Positions 20,295-30,808 of a DNA stretch of 64,000 nucleotides are shown one piece after another. Where the stretch lies: contig NZ_JTJL01000012.1 of NCBI RefSeq assembly GCF_001678495.1, forward strand, positions 124,001 through 188,000, in the 5' to 3' direction. Source of the DNA: Gallibacterium salpingitidis (GTDB lineage Bacteria > Pseudomonadota > Gammaproteobacteria > Enterobacterales > Pasteurellaceae). The translations under genes and the position numbers were made by a program. The first letter of the stretch is position 1; each line of letters starts with the position of its first letter. The notes beneath the pieces were generated by a model. The model was not told the origin of the DNA and searched no databases. It saw only the letters and a program-made list of their open reading frames with translations.

Positions 20295-21815
20295 TTAGAT
20301 TTCGTCTTCGGCATCTTCTTTTGCCCATTCTAAGGCACGTTTGACCGCTTTTTTCCAACCTTTATAACGGCGTTGTTGTTTTGCCTCATCTTGATCTGGG
20401 GTAAAGGTTCTTTCAACAGAAGCTTTATCACGCAACTCTTCAAGATCTTTCCAGAATCCTGTTGCCAAACCAGCGAGATAAGCTGCGCCAAGTGCGGTTA
20501 CTTCTTTGACGGTTGGACGTTCAACTTTGGTGTTCAAAATATCAGATTGGAATTGCATTAAGAAATTATTTGCTGTGGCTCCGCCATCAACCCGTAAAGT
20601 TTGTAGTTTTTCACCTGAATCAGATTGCATTGCTTCAAGAACATCTCTGGTTTGGTAAGCAATAGATTCTAAGGTTGCACGTACAATATGATTACGATTT
20701 GCACCACGAGATAAGCCAACAATCACACCGCGTGCATATGGATCCCAATAAGGTGCACCTAAACCGGTAAATGCAGGTACAACATATACGCCGTTACAAT
20801 CGTGAACTTTTTGTGCAAAATATTCGGTATCAGAACTGTCATGAACAATTTTAAGTTCATCTCTTAACCATTGAATTGAAGCACCAGCAACGAATACTGA
20901 ACCTTCTAACGCATAAGCTGGTTCACCTTTCGCATTACAGCAAATGGTAGTTAATAAGCCATTTTTAGAGGTAATCGCTTTGTCACCAGTGTTCATTAAC
21001 ATAAAGCAACCGGTACCGTAAGTATTTTTGGCTTGTCCTGGATTGACACAAAGGTGTCCATACAATGCTGCTTGTTGGTCGCCTGCAATTCCTGAAATTG
21101 GAATACGAATACCACCTTTACCACCAATATTGGTTTGTCCATAAATTTCAGAAGAGTTTTTCACTTCTGGTAGCATTGAACGTGGTATGCCTAAGATTTC
21201 CAACATTTTCTCATCCCATTGTTTGGTATGAATATTGAACATCATTGTACGTGAAGCATTCGTATAATCAGTGACATGTACCCGTCCTTGAGTTAATTTC
21301 CAAATTAGCCAAGTATCGACAGTACCAAAAAGTAATTCACCTTTTTCTGCCTGTTTTCTTGCACCTTCAACGTTTTCTAAGATCCATCTTACTTTAGTAC
21401 CAGAGAAATAAGGGTCAACCACTAAACCAGTCGTACTGCGAATATAGTCGGTATATCCTTCAGCTTTTAATTTATCGCAAAAATCTGCGGTACGACGACA
21501 TTGCCATACGATAGCGTTATAAATAGGTTTACCAGTATTTTTGTCCCAAACAATAGTGGTTTCACGTTGGTTAGTGATACCAATTGCAGCGATCTGATCG
21601 GAACTAATACCTGTTTTAGCAACAACTTCGTTTAATGTTGAGCTTTGGGTAGCCCAAATTTCCATTGGATCGTGTTCAACCCAACCTGCTTTTGGATAGA
21701 TTTGAGTAAATTCGCGTTGTGCAATACCGACAATATTAGCATCATGATCAAGTAAAACTGCACGAGAACTAGTGGTACCTTGGTCGAGAGCGATGATATA
21801 TTTTTTATCTGTCAT
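20295..21815 (-). CDS. glpK: Glycerol kinase
   Basis: Cytoplasmic FGGY-family kinase (506 residues) that phosphorylates glycerol to glycerol 3-phosphate and so traps it in the cell. The N-terminal [12 protein letters not shown] phosphate loop, GDQQAALYG and the C-terminal [15 protein letters not shown] motif are present. It is 30 bp downstream of glpF in a glpFK operon. An extended acidic C-terminus ends in EDAEDEI. An exact copy of the uptake word AAGTGCGGT lies inside the gene (20490-20498). Confidence 0.96.
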   Translation of the reverse strand: MTDKKYIIALDQGTTSSRAVLLDHDANIVGIAQREFTQIYPKAGWVEHDPMEIWATQSSTLNEVVAKTGISSDQIAAIGITNQRETTIVWDKNTGKPIYNAIVWQCRRTADFCDKLKAEGYTDYIRSTTGLVVDPYFSGTKVRWILENVEGARKQAEKGELLFGTVDTWLIWKLTQGRVHVTDYTNASRTMMFNIHTKQWDEKMLEILGIPRSMLPEVKNSSEIYGQTNIGGKGGIRIPISGIAGDQQAALYGHLCVNPGQAKNTYGTGCFMLMNTGDKAITSKNGLLTTICCNAKGEPAYALEGSVFVAGASIQWLRDELKIVHDSSDTEYFAQKVHDCNGVYVVPAFTGLGAPYWDPYARGVIVGLSRGANRNHIVRATLESIAYQTRDVLEAMQSDSGEKLQTLRVDGGATANNFLMQFQSDILNTKVERPTVKEVTALGAAYLAGLATGFWKDLEELRDKASVERTFTPDQDEAKQQRRYKGWKKAVKRALEWAKEDAEDEI

Positions 21816-21845
21816 AATAATTACCTTTTGATGAAGAGTGCGTGA

Positions 21846-22646
21846 TCAAATTTTACAACTATTGCATGGAAGATTGTTACCGATGAAGCGGCGATAACCC
21901 CAAGCGCCTAATAGACCGCCAATAATTGGTGCGATAATCGGAATTAAAGCATAAGGAATTGCTTGTCCGCCTGTCATTGCCATTTCACCCCAACCAGAAA
22001 GGGAAGCGAAAAGTTTTGGGCCAAAATCACGAGCAGGATTCATAGCGAAACCAGTTAATGGTCCCATTGCACCGCCAAGTACAGCAATCAAAATACCAAT
22101 AAGTAATGGCGCCAATGGACCACGAGGTACACCGTTGCCATCGTCGGTTAAAGCAAGGATTAAAGCAACTAATGTAGCAGTAAGAGTTAGCTCAACTAAA
22201 CCAGCGGTAAGTAAGTCGATATGGCTATTTGGATAAGTAGAGAAGATGCCGGCAGTAAATAGGCTGTCAGCTGAACCTCTGATAATGTGTTGACTTGCTT
22301 CGTAATCGATAATAACACCACGATATAAGAAATAAACTACGGCAGCGCCGAAAAAGCCACCAGCGACTTGTGCAACGATAAATGGCACTACTTTTTTACC
22401 ATCGAAACAAGCAAATTTCCATAAAGCGATAGTGACGGCAGGGTTAAGATGAGCACCAGAAACTCCAGCAGTTAAATATACTGCTAGTGCTACACCCATT
22501 CCCCAAACAATACTAATTTCCCAAAGACCGAATTGTGCACCAGCAACACGTGCCGCTGCGACACAACCACAGCCAAAAAATATCAACAACGCAGTACCGA
22601 GAAATTCTGCGATACATTGTCCTTTAAGTGAATGATCAAGTGCCAT
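21846..22646 (-). CDS. glpF: Glycerol facilitator (aquaglyceroporin)
   Basis: Inner-membrane channel of the MIP family that lets glycerol diffuse into the cell. Both NPA half-helix motifs are seen (LNPAVTIAL and MNPARDFGP), with six membrane segments and about 266 residues. I chose the ATG at 22646 because AGGAG lies five bases before it. A GTG two codons earlier would also be open. It is first in the operon with glpK. Confidence 0.95.
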   Translation of the reverse strand: MALDHSLKGQCIAEFLGTALLIFFGCGCVAAARVAGAQFGLWEISIVWGMGVALAVYLTAGVSGAHLNPAVTIALWKFACFDGKKVVPFIVAQVAGGFFGAAVVYFLYRGVIIDYEASQHIIRGSADSLFTAGIFSTYPNSHIDLLTAGLVELTLTATLVALILALTDDGNGVPRGPLAPLLIGILIAVLGGAMGPLTGFAMNPARDFGPKLFASLSGWGEMAMTGGQAIPYALIPIIAPIIGGLLGAWGYRRFIGNNLPCNSCKI

Positions 22647-22690
22647 AAACACTCCTTTTTTTCCTAATTGAAGAGTAGATAGTGGTAATT

Positions 22691-22710
22691 AATGTTCAAA
22701 ATCGAACATT
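22691..22710. promoter_or_regulatory. GlpR operator upstream of glpF
   Basis: AATGTTCAAAATCGAACATT is a 20-bp inverted repeat closely matching the E. coli GlpR operator (ATGTTCGATAACGAACAT type). It lies 44 bp before the glpF start. A weaker second copy, with TTTTCGATTATGA, lies at about 22752-22771, as expected for multi-operator glp control. The glpR gene itself is not in the window. Confidence 0.75.
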
Positions 22711-22866
22711 TGCGGTGTATTTAAAAGAAAAAATGAGTATTTATAAAGAGGATATTTTCGATTATGAGAGGTGTGTCAAAATATTTAAGCGAAAATAGTT
22801 TAAATTTGAGCGATATATCACAAAAAAAGTTTCATCTGAAACTATTTTTAATGAAAGGAAAGAAAG

Positions 22867-22894
22867 ATTCTCTCGTTGAAAACAACGAGAGAAT
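22867..22894 (-). terminator. Rho-independent terminator after yciH
   Basis: A perfect 12-bp stem, ATTCTCTCGTTG with CAACGAGAGAAT, has a 4-base loop. On the minus strand it is followed by a CTTTCTTTCC pyrimidine run. It closes the operon that includes lapA-lapB-pyrF-yciH. Confidence 0.85.
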
Positions 22895-22902
22895 GATATG
22901 AA

Positions 22903-23226
22903 TTAACCGCCGGCTAGTTTAACTTTAAAACCTTTATCTTCTAATAATTGTTTAAGAAGATCGCGATTTTCACCTTGGATTTCAATAGTGCCATTCTTAA
23001 CAGAACCGCCACAACCACAACGTTTTTTAAGTTCAGAAGCGAGTTGATTTAATGCAGCGGATTCGAGCGCTAAACCAGTAATTACACAAACTCCTTTTCC
23101 TTTTCGACCAGAAGTTTGACGTTGAATACGTACAATACCATCGCCTTTATTGATTGGGATATTGGTTGTTTTACTTGGTTTAATACGTCCTAATTCTGTG
23201 GAATAGACTAATTGGCTGTCTGACAT
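22903..23226 (-). CDS. yciH: SUI1/eIF1-like translation factor YciH
   Basis: A 107-residue protein of the SUI1 family, related to eukaryotic initiation factor eIF1, which in E. coli can affect start-site discrimination. The SUI1 core is visible: VRIQRQTSGRKGKGVCVITG, then LKKRCGCGGSVKNGTIEIQG and GFKVKLAGG at the C-terminus. It begins 3 bp after the pyrF stop, a conserved gene pair. Confidence 0.94.
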   Translation of the reverse strand: MSDSQLVYSTELGRIKPSKTTNIPINKGDGIVRIQRQTSGRKGKGVCVITGLALESAALNQLASELKKRCGCGGSVKNGTIEIQGENRDLLKQLLEDKGFKVKLAGG

Positions 23227-23229
23227 GGC

Positions 23230-23925
23230 TTACCCTTGGATAGACGCATTAATTTGTTTTAATACGGCAATAGGATCTGCCGCTTGTGTAATTGGACGAC
23301 CAATAACAAGGTAATCAGAACCAGCTTCAATTGCTTCACGCGGTGTCATTACACGACGTTGATCGCCTAGTTGGCTACCTTCAGGGCGAATGCCTGGGGT
23401 GATTAATTTGAAATCAGCGCCGCAGCGTTGATGCAGAATTTCTACTTCTTGCGGTGAACAAACAACACCGTCTAATCCCGCACGTTGACTTAAACGAGCT
23501 AAACGAATGACGTGTTCTTCTGGTGAAGTGTTTACACCAATTTGTAATAAATCAGCTTCTTCCATACTTGTTAATACGGTAATGGCAATTAAAATAGGAG
23601 CATCTTTACCATAAGGTTCGAGAATTTTTTTCGCTGCTTCCATCATTCTTAAACCACCACTGGCGTGCATATCAACCATCCAAACACCTAAATCAGCCGC
23701 TGAGCGAACAGCTCTTGCAACGGTGTTAGGAATATCATGGAATTTAAGATCAAGGAATACATCAAAATGACGGTTCTGCAATTCTTTAACAAATTCTGTT
23801 CCTAAAGTGGTAAACATCTCTTTACCAACTTTTAAACGACATAAACTAGGATCTAATTGATCAACAAGCTGCATAGCTTCTTTTCTAGTTTCATAATCTA
23901 AAGCAACGATAACTTTATTTTCCAT
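23230..23925 (-). CDS. pyrF: Orotidine 5'-phosphate decarboxylase
   Basis: Catalyses the last step of de novo UMP synthesis in the cytoplasm. The family signature [11 protein letters not shown] with catalytic Lys is present, as are the N-terminal VIVALDY and the C-terminal phosphate site YLVIGRPI. I start at 23925 (MENKVIV), which has AGGAAA upstream. The ATG at 23937 contains that ribosome site and is less likely. Length 231 residues, normal for the enzyme. It lies between lapB and yciH in an operon. Confidence 0.95.
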   Translation of the reverse strand: MENKVIVALDYETRKEAMQLVDQLDPSLCRLKVGKEMFTTLGTEFVKELQNRHFDVFLDLKFHDIPNTVARAVRSAADLGVWMVDMHASGGLRMMEAAKKILEPYGKDAPILIAITVLTSMEEADLLQIGVNTSPEEHVIRLARLSQRAGLDGVVCSPQEVEILHQRCGADFKLITPGIRPEGSQLGDQRRVMTPREAIEAGSDYLVIGRPITQAADPIAVLKQINASIQG

Positions 23926-23955
23926 GATTTTCCTCATTATGTTTCAAGGTTAAAT

Positions 23956-25140
23956 TTAGTTTTCAGTCGGTGTAATAGTTTCCCAATGGCGACAAGATGG
24001 GCATTGCCAAATCAATTTATGACTTTGAAAACCACAATGGTTACAGCGGTATTCAAAGCTTTGTTTCAATCTTTCATCAACAATATTGTAGAGCAGCTTT
24101 AAACTCTCTTTACCATTGCCTTCTTCTAATTCATCAATTTGATACTGGATAAAACGATGAAAAATTCGCATTGTTGGTTGTTTTTCCAGTTGATGATAAA
24201 GATGATTTTTCGCAACGGTTGCGCCAGATTTTTGTTCAATATAGTGGGTTAAAGTTAATACAACAGCGCTATTTGCTTTTTGTTGTTGTAAACGTATTAA
24301 GAATAACTCTAACTCGTGATGATTAGGTAAATGTTGATAATAATTCACTAAAGCCGGTAGCGATTCACTGACATAAGCAATATTCTGTTCAGCAATATGT
24401 TCTAAGGTTTTGATTGCTTGTTGGTAATCACCTTGTAAGGCATATTCCTCAGCTAACACTAACGAAGCTCGTACACAATTTGGTGAAACAATTAATGCTT
24501 TTGTTAAATAAGAGATAATGTGCTGACGATTTTTTTGTTCTTGTTCAAGCTGTAAAGCGAGTTCGCAATAATAATGGGAAAGCGCAATATTATTTTCTGC
24601 TTGTGTTAGTTTACGGTAACGTTCACCGACTTCGATAGCTTTATGCCACTCTTTAGTACGCTGATAGATATTGGCTAATTCATGCAGTGCATTTTCTGCA
24701 TAATCAGGTTCTTCACTTAACTCTTGGTATAACTTTTCGGCACGATCAAGAAAACCAATAAACATAAAATCTTTGGCAAGTTGCTGTTTGGTAAGTAATT
24801 TTTGCTCGTAAGTGTAGTTTGGATTGTTATCTATGTTTTGGTGGATGCGTAATGCTCGGTCAACTTCACCACGCGAACGGAACAGATTACCTAAGGTGAG
24901 TTCAGCTTCAAATTGGGAGTTGTTGTCTATCGAGTTTTCAGACTCTTGCTTTTCTAACATTTTGAGAAAAAGATCGACCGCTTTTTCTTGTTGATTAGAA
25001 AGCAAGAAGTTCACCCCAGTCATATAATCGCGGGAGAGTTTATTACTAATTTCTTCTTGATCTTTTTTCGCACTCCGATGCCCCATATACCAGCCGTAAG
25101 CTGCAGCGATAGGTAATAGGAGAAAGAGAAGTTCTAGCAT
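23956..25140 (-). CDS. lapB: LPS assembly protein LapB (TPR and rubredoxin-like)
   Basis: LapB (YciM) is an inner-membrane-anchored adaptor that controls LpxC turnover by FtsH and so lipopolysaccharide synthesis. Seen: one N-terminal membrane segment (about residues 1-18), a long run of tetratricopeptide helices (about 60-330) and a C-terminal rubredoxin-type metal site with CNHCG and CPSC pairs. 394 residues, as expected. The start overlaps the lapA stop in a TAATG junction, so the two are translationally coupled. Confidence 0.95.
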   Translation of the reverse strand: MLELLFLLLPIAAAYGWYMGHRSAKKDQEEISNKLSRDYMTGVNFLLSNQQEKAVDLFLKMLEKQESENSIDNNSQFEAELTLGNLFRSRGEVDRALRIHQNIDNNPNYTYEQKLLTKQQLAKDFMFIGFLDRAEKLYQELSEEPDYAENALHELANIYQRTKEWHKAIEVGERYRKLTQAENNIALSHYYCELALQLEQEQKNRQHIISYLTKALIVSPNCVRASLVLAEEYALQGDYQQAIKTLEHIAEQNIAYVSESLPALVNYYQHLPNHHELELFLIRLQQQKANSAVVLTLTHYIEQKSGATVAKNHLYHQLEKQPTMRIFHRFIQYQIDELEEGNGKESLKLLYNIVDERLKQSFEYRCNHCGFQSHKLIWQCPSCRHWETITPTEN

Positions 25141-25436
25141 TATGCGTTTTTATCTCTTGCGGTCATTAACTCATTAATTTGTTGGAGTTGTTTTTTAATT
25201 TGGCGATTTAGTGCAATATTTCTCATTTTTAATTTGAGGTAGAAGAAGCCTGTAACTAACCAACCAAGTAAGAAACCAAAGCCAAATAAGATAGCAACGA
25301 GAGAGGAGAGTTGAATGTCGCTTTTGGCAATAATGTAATTGACCGCGATAACTTGGTCATTATTCGCTCCAACTGTGATACCCACTATAATTAAAGCAAT
25401 CACGACGACCAGTGTTAGAATGTATTTTAGTTTCAC
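25140..25436 (-). CDS. lapA: Inner-membrane protein LapA
   Basis: LapA (YciS) is a 98-residue partner of LapB. Two membrane helices are evident (about residues 5-23 and 43-66), followed by a charged coiled-coil tail. The VGANNDQVIAVNYI segment between the helices is typical of the family. It precedes and overlaps lapB by one base. Confidence 0.93.
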   Translation of the reverse strand: MKLKYILTLVVVIALIIVGITVGANNDQVIAVNYIIAKSDIQLSSLVAILFGFGFLLGWLVTGFFYLKLKMRNIALNRQIKKQLQQINELMTARDKNA

Positions 25437-25548
25437 GTTGCCCCCTAGAATTAAATAGATTCAAAGTTGGTTCATTATGCCAAAAATAGTGAAACTATAA
25501 TAGTAAAATTCTGAATTTAAACAGGAAAGTTATCTTGATTGAAAAGGC

Positions 25549-25582
25549 AATGCCACTAATTTGGAAAAAATCAGTGGCATTT
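25549..25582. terminator. Terminator between ihfB and lapA
   Basis: An imperfect stem, AATGCCACTAATTT with AAATCAGTGGCATT, lies in the 174-bp gap after ihfB. The T run is better on the plus strand; on the minus strand CCTTTTC follows. It probably ends ihfB transcription. Confidence 0.65.
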
Positions 25583-25610
25583 TAATTTGAATAGAACATA
25601 GTAATTAACT

Positions 25611-25889
25611 TTAGCTATCAACACGTTCGCGCAATTCTTTACCTGCTTTAAAATGCGGAACAGATTTCGCTTCAAGACTAACTTGAGAGCCAGTTTTTGG
25701 ATTGCGTCCTGTACGTGGTTGGCGATAACGTAATGCGAAACTACCAAAACGGCGAATTTCGATACGATCTCCAGCTTCTAGGGTACTAGAAAGATGCTCT
25801 AAGATCTCTTTGACTGAACCTTCAATTTGTTTAATCGGCATAGTAGGATGACGATTAAACAATTTTTCAATTAATTCTGACTTTGTCAT
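25611..25889 (-). CDS. ihfB: Integration host factor beta subunit
   Basis: DNA-bending architectural protein that forms a heterodimer with IhfA. At 92 residues starting [10 protein letters not shown] it matches family length. An upstream in-frame ATG would add 14 residues not found in the family and is rejected. The DNA-binding arm with GRNPKTG, whose proline intercalates in DNA, is present. It follows rpsA, a conserved neighbourhood. Confidence 0.96.
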   Translation of the reverse strand: MTKSELIEKLFNRHPTMPIKQIEGSVKEILEHLSSTLEAGDRIEIRRFGSFALRYRQPRTGRNPKTGSQVSLEAKSVPHFKAGKELRERVDS

Positions 25890-25916
25890 GTTAGTATCCT
25901 TTTGTAAAACCGCAGA

Positions 25917-25945
25917 AAATCCGATATGCACAGCATATCGGATTT
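25917..25945 (-). terminator. Hairpin between rpsA and ihfB
   Basis: A perfect 13-bp stem, AAATCCGATATGC with GCATATCGGATTT, has a 3-base loop directly after the rpsA stop. The T run is short, so it may be a partial terminator that lets some transcription continue into ihfB. Confidence 0.8.
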
Positions 25946-25970
25946 ATTCAATCAATGAATGATCTTAAGA

Positions 25971-27620
25971 TTATTCACCTTTTGCTGCTTTGAAAGCTTC
26001 AGCCATTGCATTAGGAATAACAACTTCTTCTTGTTTGTTATTCACGCTTGCTAATGCAGCTGCTTCTTCTGCTTCATCTTTAGCGCGGATTGATAAGTGA
26101 ACAATACGTGCTTTACGATCAACGCCAGTGTATTTAGCTTCAACTACATCACCAACATTTACATCGCCGTTAAGATCTGCAGTACGGATATAACCTTCAA
26201 CACCGTTGTCTAATTCAACTTTCACGCCTTTAGAATCAACTTCAGCAACTTTAGCACTTACTACGCTGCCTTTTTTGTTTACTGCAACGAAGTTGTTGAA
26301 TGGATCTTCTTCAAGTTGTTTGATACCTAAAGAAATACGTTCTTTAGCAGCGTCAACTTGTAATACGATAGCTTCTACTTCATCACCTTTCTTGTAGTTA
26401 CGTACAGCTTCTTCGCCAGGTACATTCCAAGAAATATCTGATAAGTGAACTAAACCATCGATTCCACCTTCTAAACCGATAAAGATACCGAAGTCAGTGA
26501 TTGACTTGATCTTACCTTGAACACGATCACCTTTGTTGTGAGTGTCTGCAAATTGTTGCCATGGATTTGGTTTACATTGTTTTAAACCTAAAGAAATACG
26601 ACGACGTTCTTCATCGATTTCTAATACCATTACTTCAACTTCGTCACCTACGCTAACTACTTTAGATGGGTGGATATTTTTGTTAGTCCAATCCATTTCA
26701 GAAACGTGAACAAGACCTTCGATACCATCTAAAATTTCAACAAAGCAACCATAATCAGTTAAGTTAGTTACTTTACCAGTTAATTTGCTGTTTACTGGGT
26801 GATTTTCAGCGATTGCAGCCCAAGGATCTTGGCCTAATTGTTTTAAGCCTAAAGAAACGCGGGTACGATCACGATCGAATTTCAATACTTTAACAGTAAC
26901 TTCATCACCAACATTTACGATTTCACCTGGGTGTTTAACACGTTTCCAAGCCATATCAGTGATGTGTAATAAACCGTCAACACCACCTAAATCAACGAAT
27001 GCACCGTAATCAGTTAAGTTCTTAACGATACCTTTAACTTCAGCGCCTTCTTGTAAGGTTTCTAATAATTGATCACGTTCTTGGCTATTTTCTGATTCGA
27101 TAACAGCACGACGAGAAACAACTACGTTGTTACGTTTTTGGTCTAATTTGATAACTTTAAATTCTAATTCTTTACCTTCTAAGTGAAGTGTATCGCGAAC
27201 TGGGCGAGTATCCACTAATGAACCAGGTAAGAATGCACGAACACCATTCAACTCAACAGTGAAACCACCTTTCACTTTGCCGTTGATTAAACCAACAACA
27301 GTTTCTTGATCTTCGTATGCTTTTTCTAAGGCAATCCAAGATTCGTGACGAACTGCTTTTTCACGAGAAAGTTTAGTTTCACCGAAACCATCTTCAACAG
27401 CGTCTAACGCAACTTGAACTTGATCACCAACTTGAACAGTGATTTCGCCTTGAGCGTTTTGGAATTCTTCAGCAGGAATAGCTGCTTCAGATTTCAAACC
27501 AGCATCAACGAAAACAAAACCTTTGTTGATAGCAACAACGGTACCAGTAACAATTGAACCTTGACGAGTTTCAAGTTCTTTTAGTGATTCTTCAAATAGT
27601 TGAGCAAAAGATTCTGACAT
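25971..27620 (-). CDS. rpsA: 30S ribosomal protein S1
   Basis: The largest ribosomal protein, which recruits mRNA to the 30S subunit and unfolds structured leaders. It has 549 residues and six S1 OB-fold repeats. The repeats are marked by recurring [31 protein letters not shown] and [16 protein letters not shown] segments, preceded by two less typical N-terminal S1 domains that bind S2. The last repeat is more divergent. cmk lies upstream (102 bp) and ihfB downstream, as in other gammaproteobacteria. Confidence 0.97.
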   Translation of the reverse strand: MSESFAQLFEESLKELETRQGSIVTGTVVAINKGFVFVDAGLKSEAAIPAEEFQNAQGEITVQVGDQVQVALDAVEDGFGETKLSREKAVRHESWIALEKAYEDQETVVGLINGKVKGGFTVELNGVRAFLPGSLVDTRPVRDTLHLEGKELEFKVIKLDQKRNNVVVSRRAVIESENSQERDQLLETLQEGAEVKGIVKNLTDYGAFVDLGGVDGLLHITDMAWKRVKHPGEIVNVGDEVTVKVLKFDRDRTRVSLGLKQLGQDPWAAIAENHPVNSKLTGKVTNLTDYGCFVEILDGIEGLVHVSEMDWTNKNIHPSKVVSVGDEVEVMVLEIDEERRRISLGLKQCKPNPWQQFADTHNKGDRVQGKIKSITDFGIFIGLEGGIDGLVHLSDISWNVPGEEAVRNYKKGDEVEAIVLQVDAAKERISLGIKQLEEDPFNNFVAVNKKGSVVSAKVAEVDSKGVKVELDNGVEGYIRTADLNGDVNVGDVVEAKYTGVDRKARIVHLSIRAKDEAEEAAALASVNNKQEEVVIPNAMAEAFKAAKGE

Positions 27621-27722
27621 ATAAATTAATCTTCAATAAGTTAATAACGACCGCTTAAAATCCTATTAAACGGGGCTGATAATAATTGTTTATCCATCCA
27701 TGAATAAACACACAAAAATGAT

Positions 27723-28403
27723 CTATCCCAAATGAGGGAGTCGCTGACGAATATGTTGTAATGCCAACGAAAAGACTTCATTGATAGAAAGGGAAGATGA
27801 GTCTAATAGAATCGCATCATCCGCTGGAACAAGCGGCGCTACTGCGCGATTTCTATCTCGATAATCTCGTTCCTGAATTTCGGATAAAATCTGGGCAAAA
27901 TTACCATTAATTCCCTTTTCCTGCAACTGTTTTAAACGTCTTTTTGCGCGCTCTTCAGCAGTTGCATCTAAAAAAAACTTAATTTCAGCTTCTGGGAAAA
28001 CCACTGTTCCCATATCCCGCCCATCAGCAACTAAACCTGGTGCTGTTGCGAAATCACGTTGTTTTTGCAATAAAGCAGCGCGAACAGCAGGGAAAACAGC
28101 AATTTTCGAAGCATAATCAGCAACTTGCTGAGTGCGGATAATATCACTGACATCTTGTTGATTTAATAAAGTGGTCACACCAGTTTCATGTGCAATAAAG
28201 CTAATTTTAATTTGGTTTGCCAATGCAGCTAAAGCTGTTTCATCAGTAAAATCAACATTATGTTGTGCGGCAGCTAAGCCTAAAATGCGATAAATTGCGC
28301 CAGAATCCAGTAGATGAAAACCGAGATGTTTGGTGAGTGCTTGACATAAAGTCCCTTTGCCTACACCACTTGGCCCATCAACAGTAATAATTGTTGCTGT
28401 CAT
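27723..28403 (-). CDS. cmk: Cytidylate kinase
   Basis: Phosphorylates CMP and dCMP to the diphosphates with ATP. The P-loop GPSGVGKGT occupies residues 10-18, and the family motifs LLDSGAIYR and [11 protein letters not shown] follow. 226 residues, normal for bacterial Cmk. It is upstream of rpsA, a conserved pair. Confidence 0.96.
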   Translation of the reverse strand: MTATIITVDGPSGVGKGTLCQALTKHLGFHLLDSGAIYRILGLAAAQHNVDFTDETALAALANQIKISFIAHETGVTTLLNQQDVSDIIRTQQVADYASKIAVFPAVRAALLQKQRDFATAPGLVADGRDMGTVVFPEAEIKFFLDATAEERAKRRLKQLQEKGINGNFAQILSEIQERDYRDRNRAVAPLVPADDAILLDSSSLSINEVFSLALQHIRQRLPHLG

Positions 28404-28427
28404 AATTTATCTCCAAATACAAAACAA

Positions 28428-28455
28428 AAAGATGCCGCACATAGAGATGTGCGGC
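28428..28455 (-). terminator. Rho-independent terminator of the antiporter gene
   Basis: A GC-rich 9-bp stem, GCCGCACAT with ATGTGCGGC, and a 4-base loop are followed on the minus strand by ATCTTTTTG. It lies between the antiporter stop (28498) and the cmk start. Confidence 0.88.
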
Positions 28456-28497
28456 GAGATGAGTAAATTATACTGATTCTTCTAATGGTGAGCAAAA

Positions 28498-29826
28498 TTA
28501 TTTATGCGCAGAAACATGAGAATCAAAATGACTGCTTGGTGTTAGGTATTCTTCACGATTAGGATCAACCAATTTTGATTTCTTAATCATTTTCTCAATG
28601 GTGACACCTTGTACCAAAATAGAAAATACCACTACCGCATAGGTCATAATCAAAATAATATCTTTGACATCAGTACCATTCACAAATACTGTTTTGGCCG
28701 GTAAGGAAAGCGCCATTGCTAAAGCAAGACCTCCGCGTAAACCACCCCAAGTCATAATTTTTAAGGTATATGGATTATAAGTACGGAAGAATTTTAGTAC
28801 TGAATATGGTATCCATAAACTGAGGTAACGAGCGATCAAACATACTGGAATTGCTAATAACATCATCAAGAAACCTTTGAAGGTAAAGTCGATGAGTAAT
28901 AACGCAAAACCGATAAGGAAAAAGAGTAGTGAGTTAAGGAAGTGATCGATCATTTCCCAGAAGTGATCAAGATAACGCTGACTTTGTTCTGAGAAGCCAC
29001 GATGACGTGTCCAGTTACCTACCATAATTCCAGCAACAACCATTGCTAATGCACCAGAAACACCTAACATATTAGCTAGCATAAAGCCTGCTGTTGGAAT
29101 GGTTAAAGTCAATAGGATTTCCAAGCTACCATCATCTGTTGCTGAAATAAGAATATGTGCAACTAAGCCTAGGACGAAACCAAATAAGATCCCGCCGATT
29201 GCTTCGTGTAGGAAAAGATGTAGCACTTCACTAGCGGTCATCTCTTCTGTACTGAAAGCAACAGTGAAAATGGTGACGAAAATTACTAAACCTACACCAT
29301 CATTAAATAAGGATTCACCCTCAACTTGCATTGATAAACGCTTCGGTGCACGTAAATTTTTAATAATTGCCAATACGGCAATTGGGTCAGTTGGTGAAAT
29401 TAATGCACCGAATAATAGACAGTATATAAAGTCAATCGGTAAGCTGATAAGATTGGCAACAAGGTAAATTAATGCGCCAACGATAAAAGTAGATGCTAAG
29501 GTTGAGAAGAGAGCAAAAATAGTGATTTCCCATTTTTGATCACGTAATACAGGAATTTTAATGCCTAATGCACCAGCAAATAATAAGAACCCTAAGATCC
29601 CGTCAAGTAAGAAACTCTTGAAATCAATTTTTTGCATCACTTCGATTGCAATTGAATCGATCTGAAACCAACCAAGATAACCAAGGAGTAATAATAATAA
29701 GGAGCCTACCATTGCTGCTGCAGTAATGGCGATAGTAGATTGAATTTTATCGCTGATTTTACTGGTAACGAAACCAAGTATGATCGAGATGGCGGATAAA
29801 AAACAAATATAGGTATAAATGCTCAT
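28498..29826 (-). CDS. CPA1 family cation:proton antiporter (NhaP-like)
   Basis: A 442-residue inner-membrane protein with about 12 membrane segments and a short hydrophilic tail. Family features seen: the [16 protein letters not shown] motif with the ion-binding Asp, [15 protein letters not shown], and [18 protein letters not shown] near the end. These are typical of NhaP/NhaG-type Na+(K+)/H+ antiporters that handle sodium and pH stress. The exact ion cannot be read from sequence. It is monocistronic, divergent from the YafD-like gene 106 bp away. Confidence 0.9.
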   Translation of the reverse strand: MSIYTYICFLSAISIILGFVTSKISDKIQSTIAITAAAMVGSLLLLLLGYLGWFQIDSIAIEVMQKIDFKSFLLDGILGFLLFAGALGIKIPVLRDQKWEITIFALFSTLASTFIVGALIYLVANLISLPIDFIYCLLFGALISPTDPIAVLAIIKNLRAPKRLSMQVEGESLFNDGVGLVIFVTIFTVAFSTEEMTASEVLHLFLHEAIGGILFGFVLGLVAHILISATDDGSLEILLTLTIPTAGFMLANMLGVSGALAMVVAGIMVGNWTRHRGFSEQSQRYLDHFWEMIDHFLNSLLFFLIGFALLLIDFTFKGFLMMLLAIPVCLIARYLSLWIPYSVLKFFRTYNPYTLKIMTWGGLRGGLALAMALSLPAKTVFVNGTDVKDIILIMTYAVVVFSILVQGVTIEKMIKKSKLVDPNREEYLTPSSHFDSHVSAHK

Positions 29827-29932
29827 AATAAGCCTTCTTTGGTAAAGTCATTAACGCGCGCTATTAAAGCAATTCATTGGGGATAAGTAAAGTGGTAGTA
29901 TGTAGGTATATTTTAAAATTTTCTTAGAATTT

Positions 29933-30805
29933 ATGAAAAGTCTGTTTAAAAAGAGTTTACTATTTGTTTTGTTGTTACTATTGCTTGGCTGGTTTTTTCT
30001 GCAGCCATTAACAATCTATCCTGTACCGCAAACAGCTTATTTTTCTTTTTCAACATTAACTAAAGCAGAATCTTTCGCACCAGACGATACGACTAAAGTC
30101 ACCTGTTATCAACCATTAGCAAAAACAGCAACAGTGATTAATCAAGATCACTTGCGTATCTTGGTTTGGAATTTACATAAAGGATTTGATCAAGGGTGGC
30201 AGCAAGCATTAACTCGTTATAGTCAGGATCGTGATTTGTTGCTATTGCAAGAAGTTACCAGTGAACAGAACTTACCTAAGATATTAAGTGATCTGCCACA
30301 ACAATTATTTGCTAGCCCAGTTGCTTATAAAGATATTACGGCGGGAGTGGCGTTATTAACGAAATTTGTTCCACAACGCTATTGCAGTGCATCCGTAGTA
30401 GAACCTTGGATTCGTTTACCAAAATCGAGTATTAGTGCGAGTTATGCTTTGGCAAATGGGCAATCTTTATTGGTAATTAGTGCTCATTTAATTAACTTTG
30501 AATGGATACCAGAAGCTTATCAGCAACAATTGCAGCAATTAATACAGCAAGTAAAAGCTCATCAAGGGCCTGTAATCTTGGCAGGTGATTTTAATGCGTG
30601 GAATGCAGAACGAACAACCTTAATAAGAGATATGGCTCAACAATTGGGATTAAGTGAAGTTAAATTTACACCTGATGTAAGAGAACGTTTTAATCAATAT
30701 CCATTAGATCATCTTTTTGTCCGAGATATGGAAGTGATCGAAGCGACTACGGAACAGAGTAAAGCTTCTGATCACAATCCATTATTAGTGGAACTCTCTT
30801 TTTAG
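29933..30805 (+). CDS. YafD-like endonuclease/exonuclease/phosphatase family protein
   Basis: A 290-residue protein with an N-terminal membrane anchor (about residues 8-26) followed by an EEP-superfamily domain. Catalytic motifs visible: LVWNLHKG, LLLQEV with the metal-binding Glu, AGDFNAWN, and the C-terminal SDHNPLLVEL with the conserved Asp-His pair. Family members are metal-dependent phosphodiesterases; the substrate of the YafD group is not established. The gene is convergent with the M15 peptidase, with stops only 3 bp apart and no terminator between. Confidence 0.82.
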   Translation: MKSLFKKSLLFVLLLLLLGWFFLQPLTIYPVPQTAYFSFSTLTKAESFAPDDTTKVTCYQPLAKTATVINQDHLRILVWNLHKGFDQGWQQALTRYSQDRDLLLLQEVTSEQNLPKILSDLPQQLFASPVAYKDITAGVALLTKFVPQRYCSASVVEPWIRLPKSSISASYALANGQSLLVISAHLINFEWIPEAYQQQLQQLIQQVKAHQGPVILAGDFNAWNAERTTLIRDMAQQLGLSEVKFTPDVRERFNQYPLDHLFVRDMEVIEATTEQSKASDHNPLLVELSF

Positions 30806-30808
30806 CCT

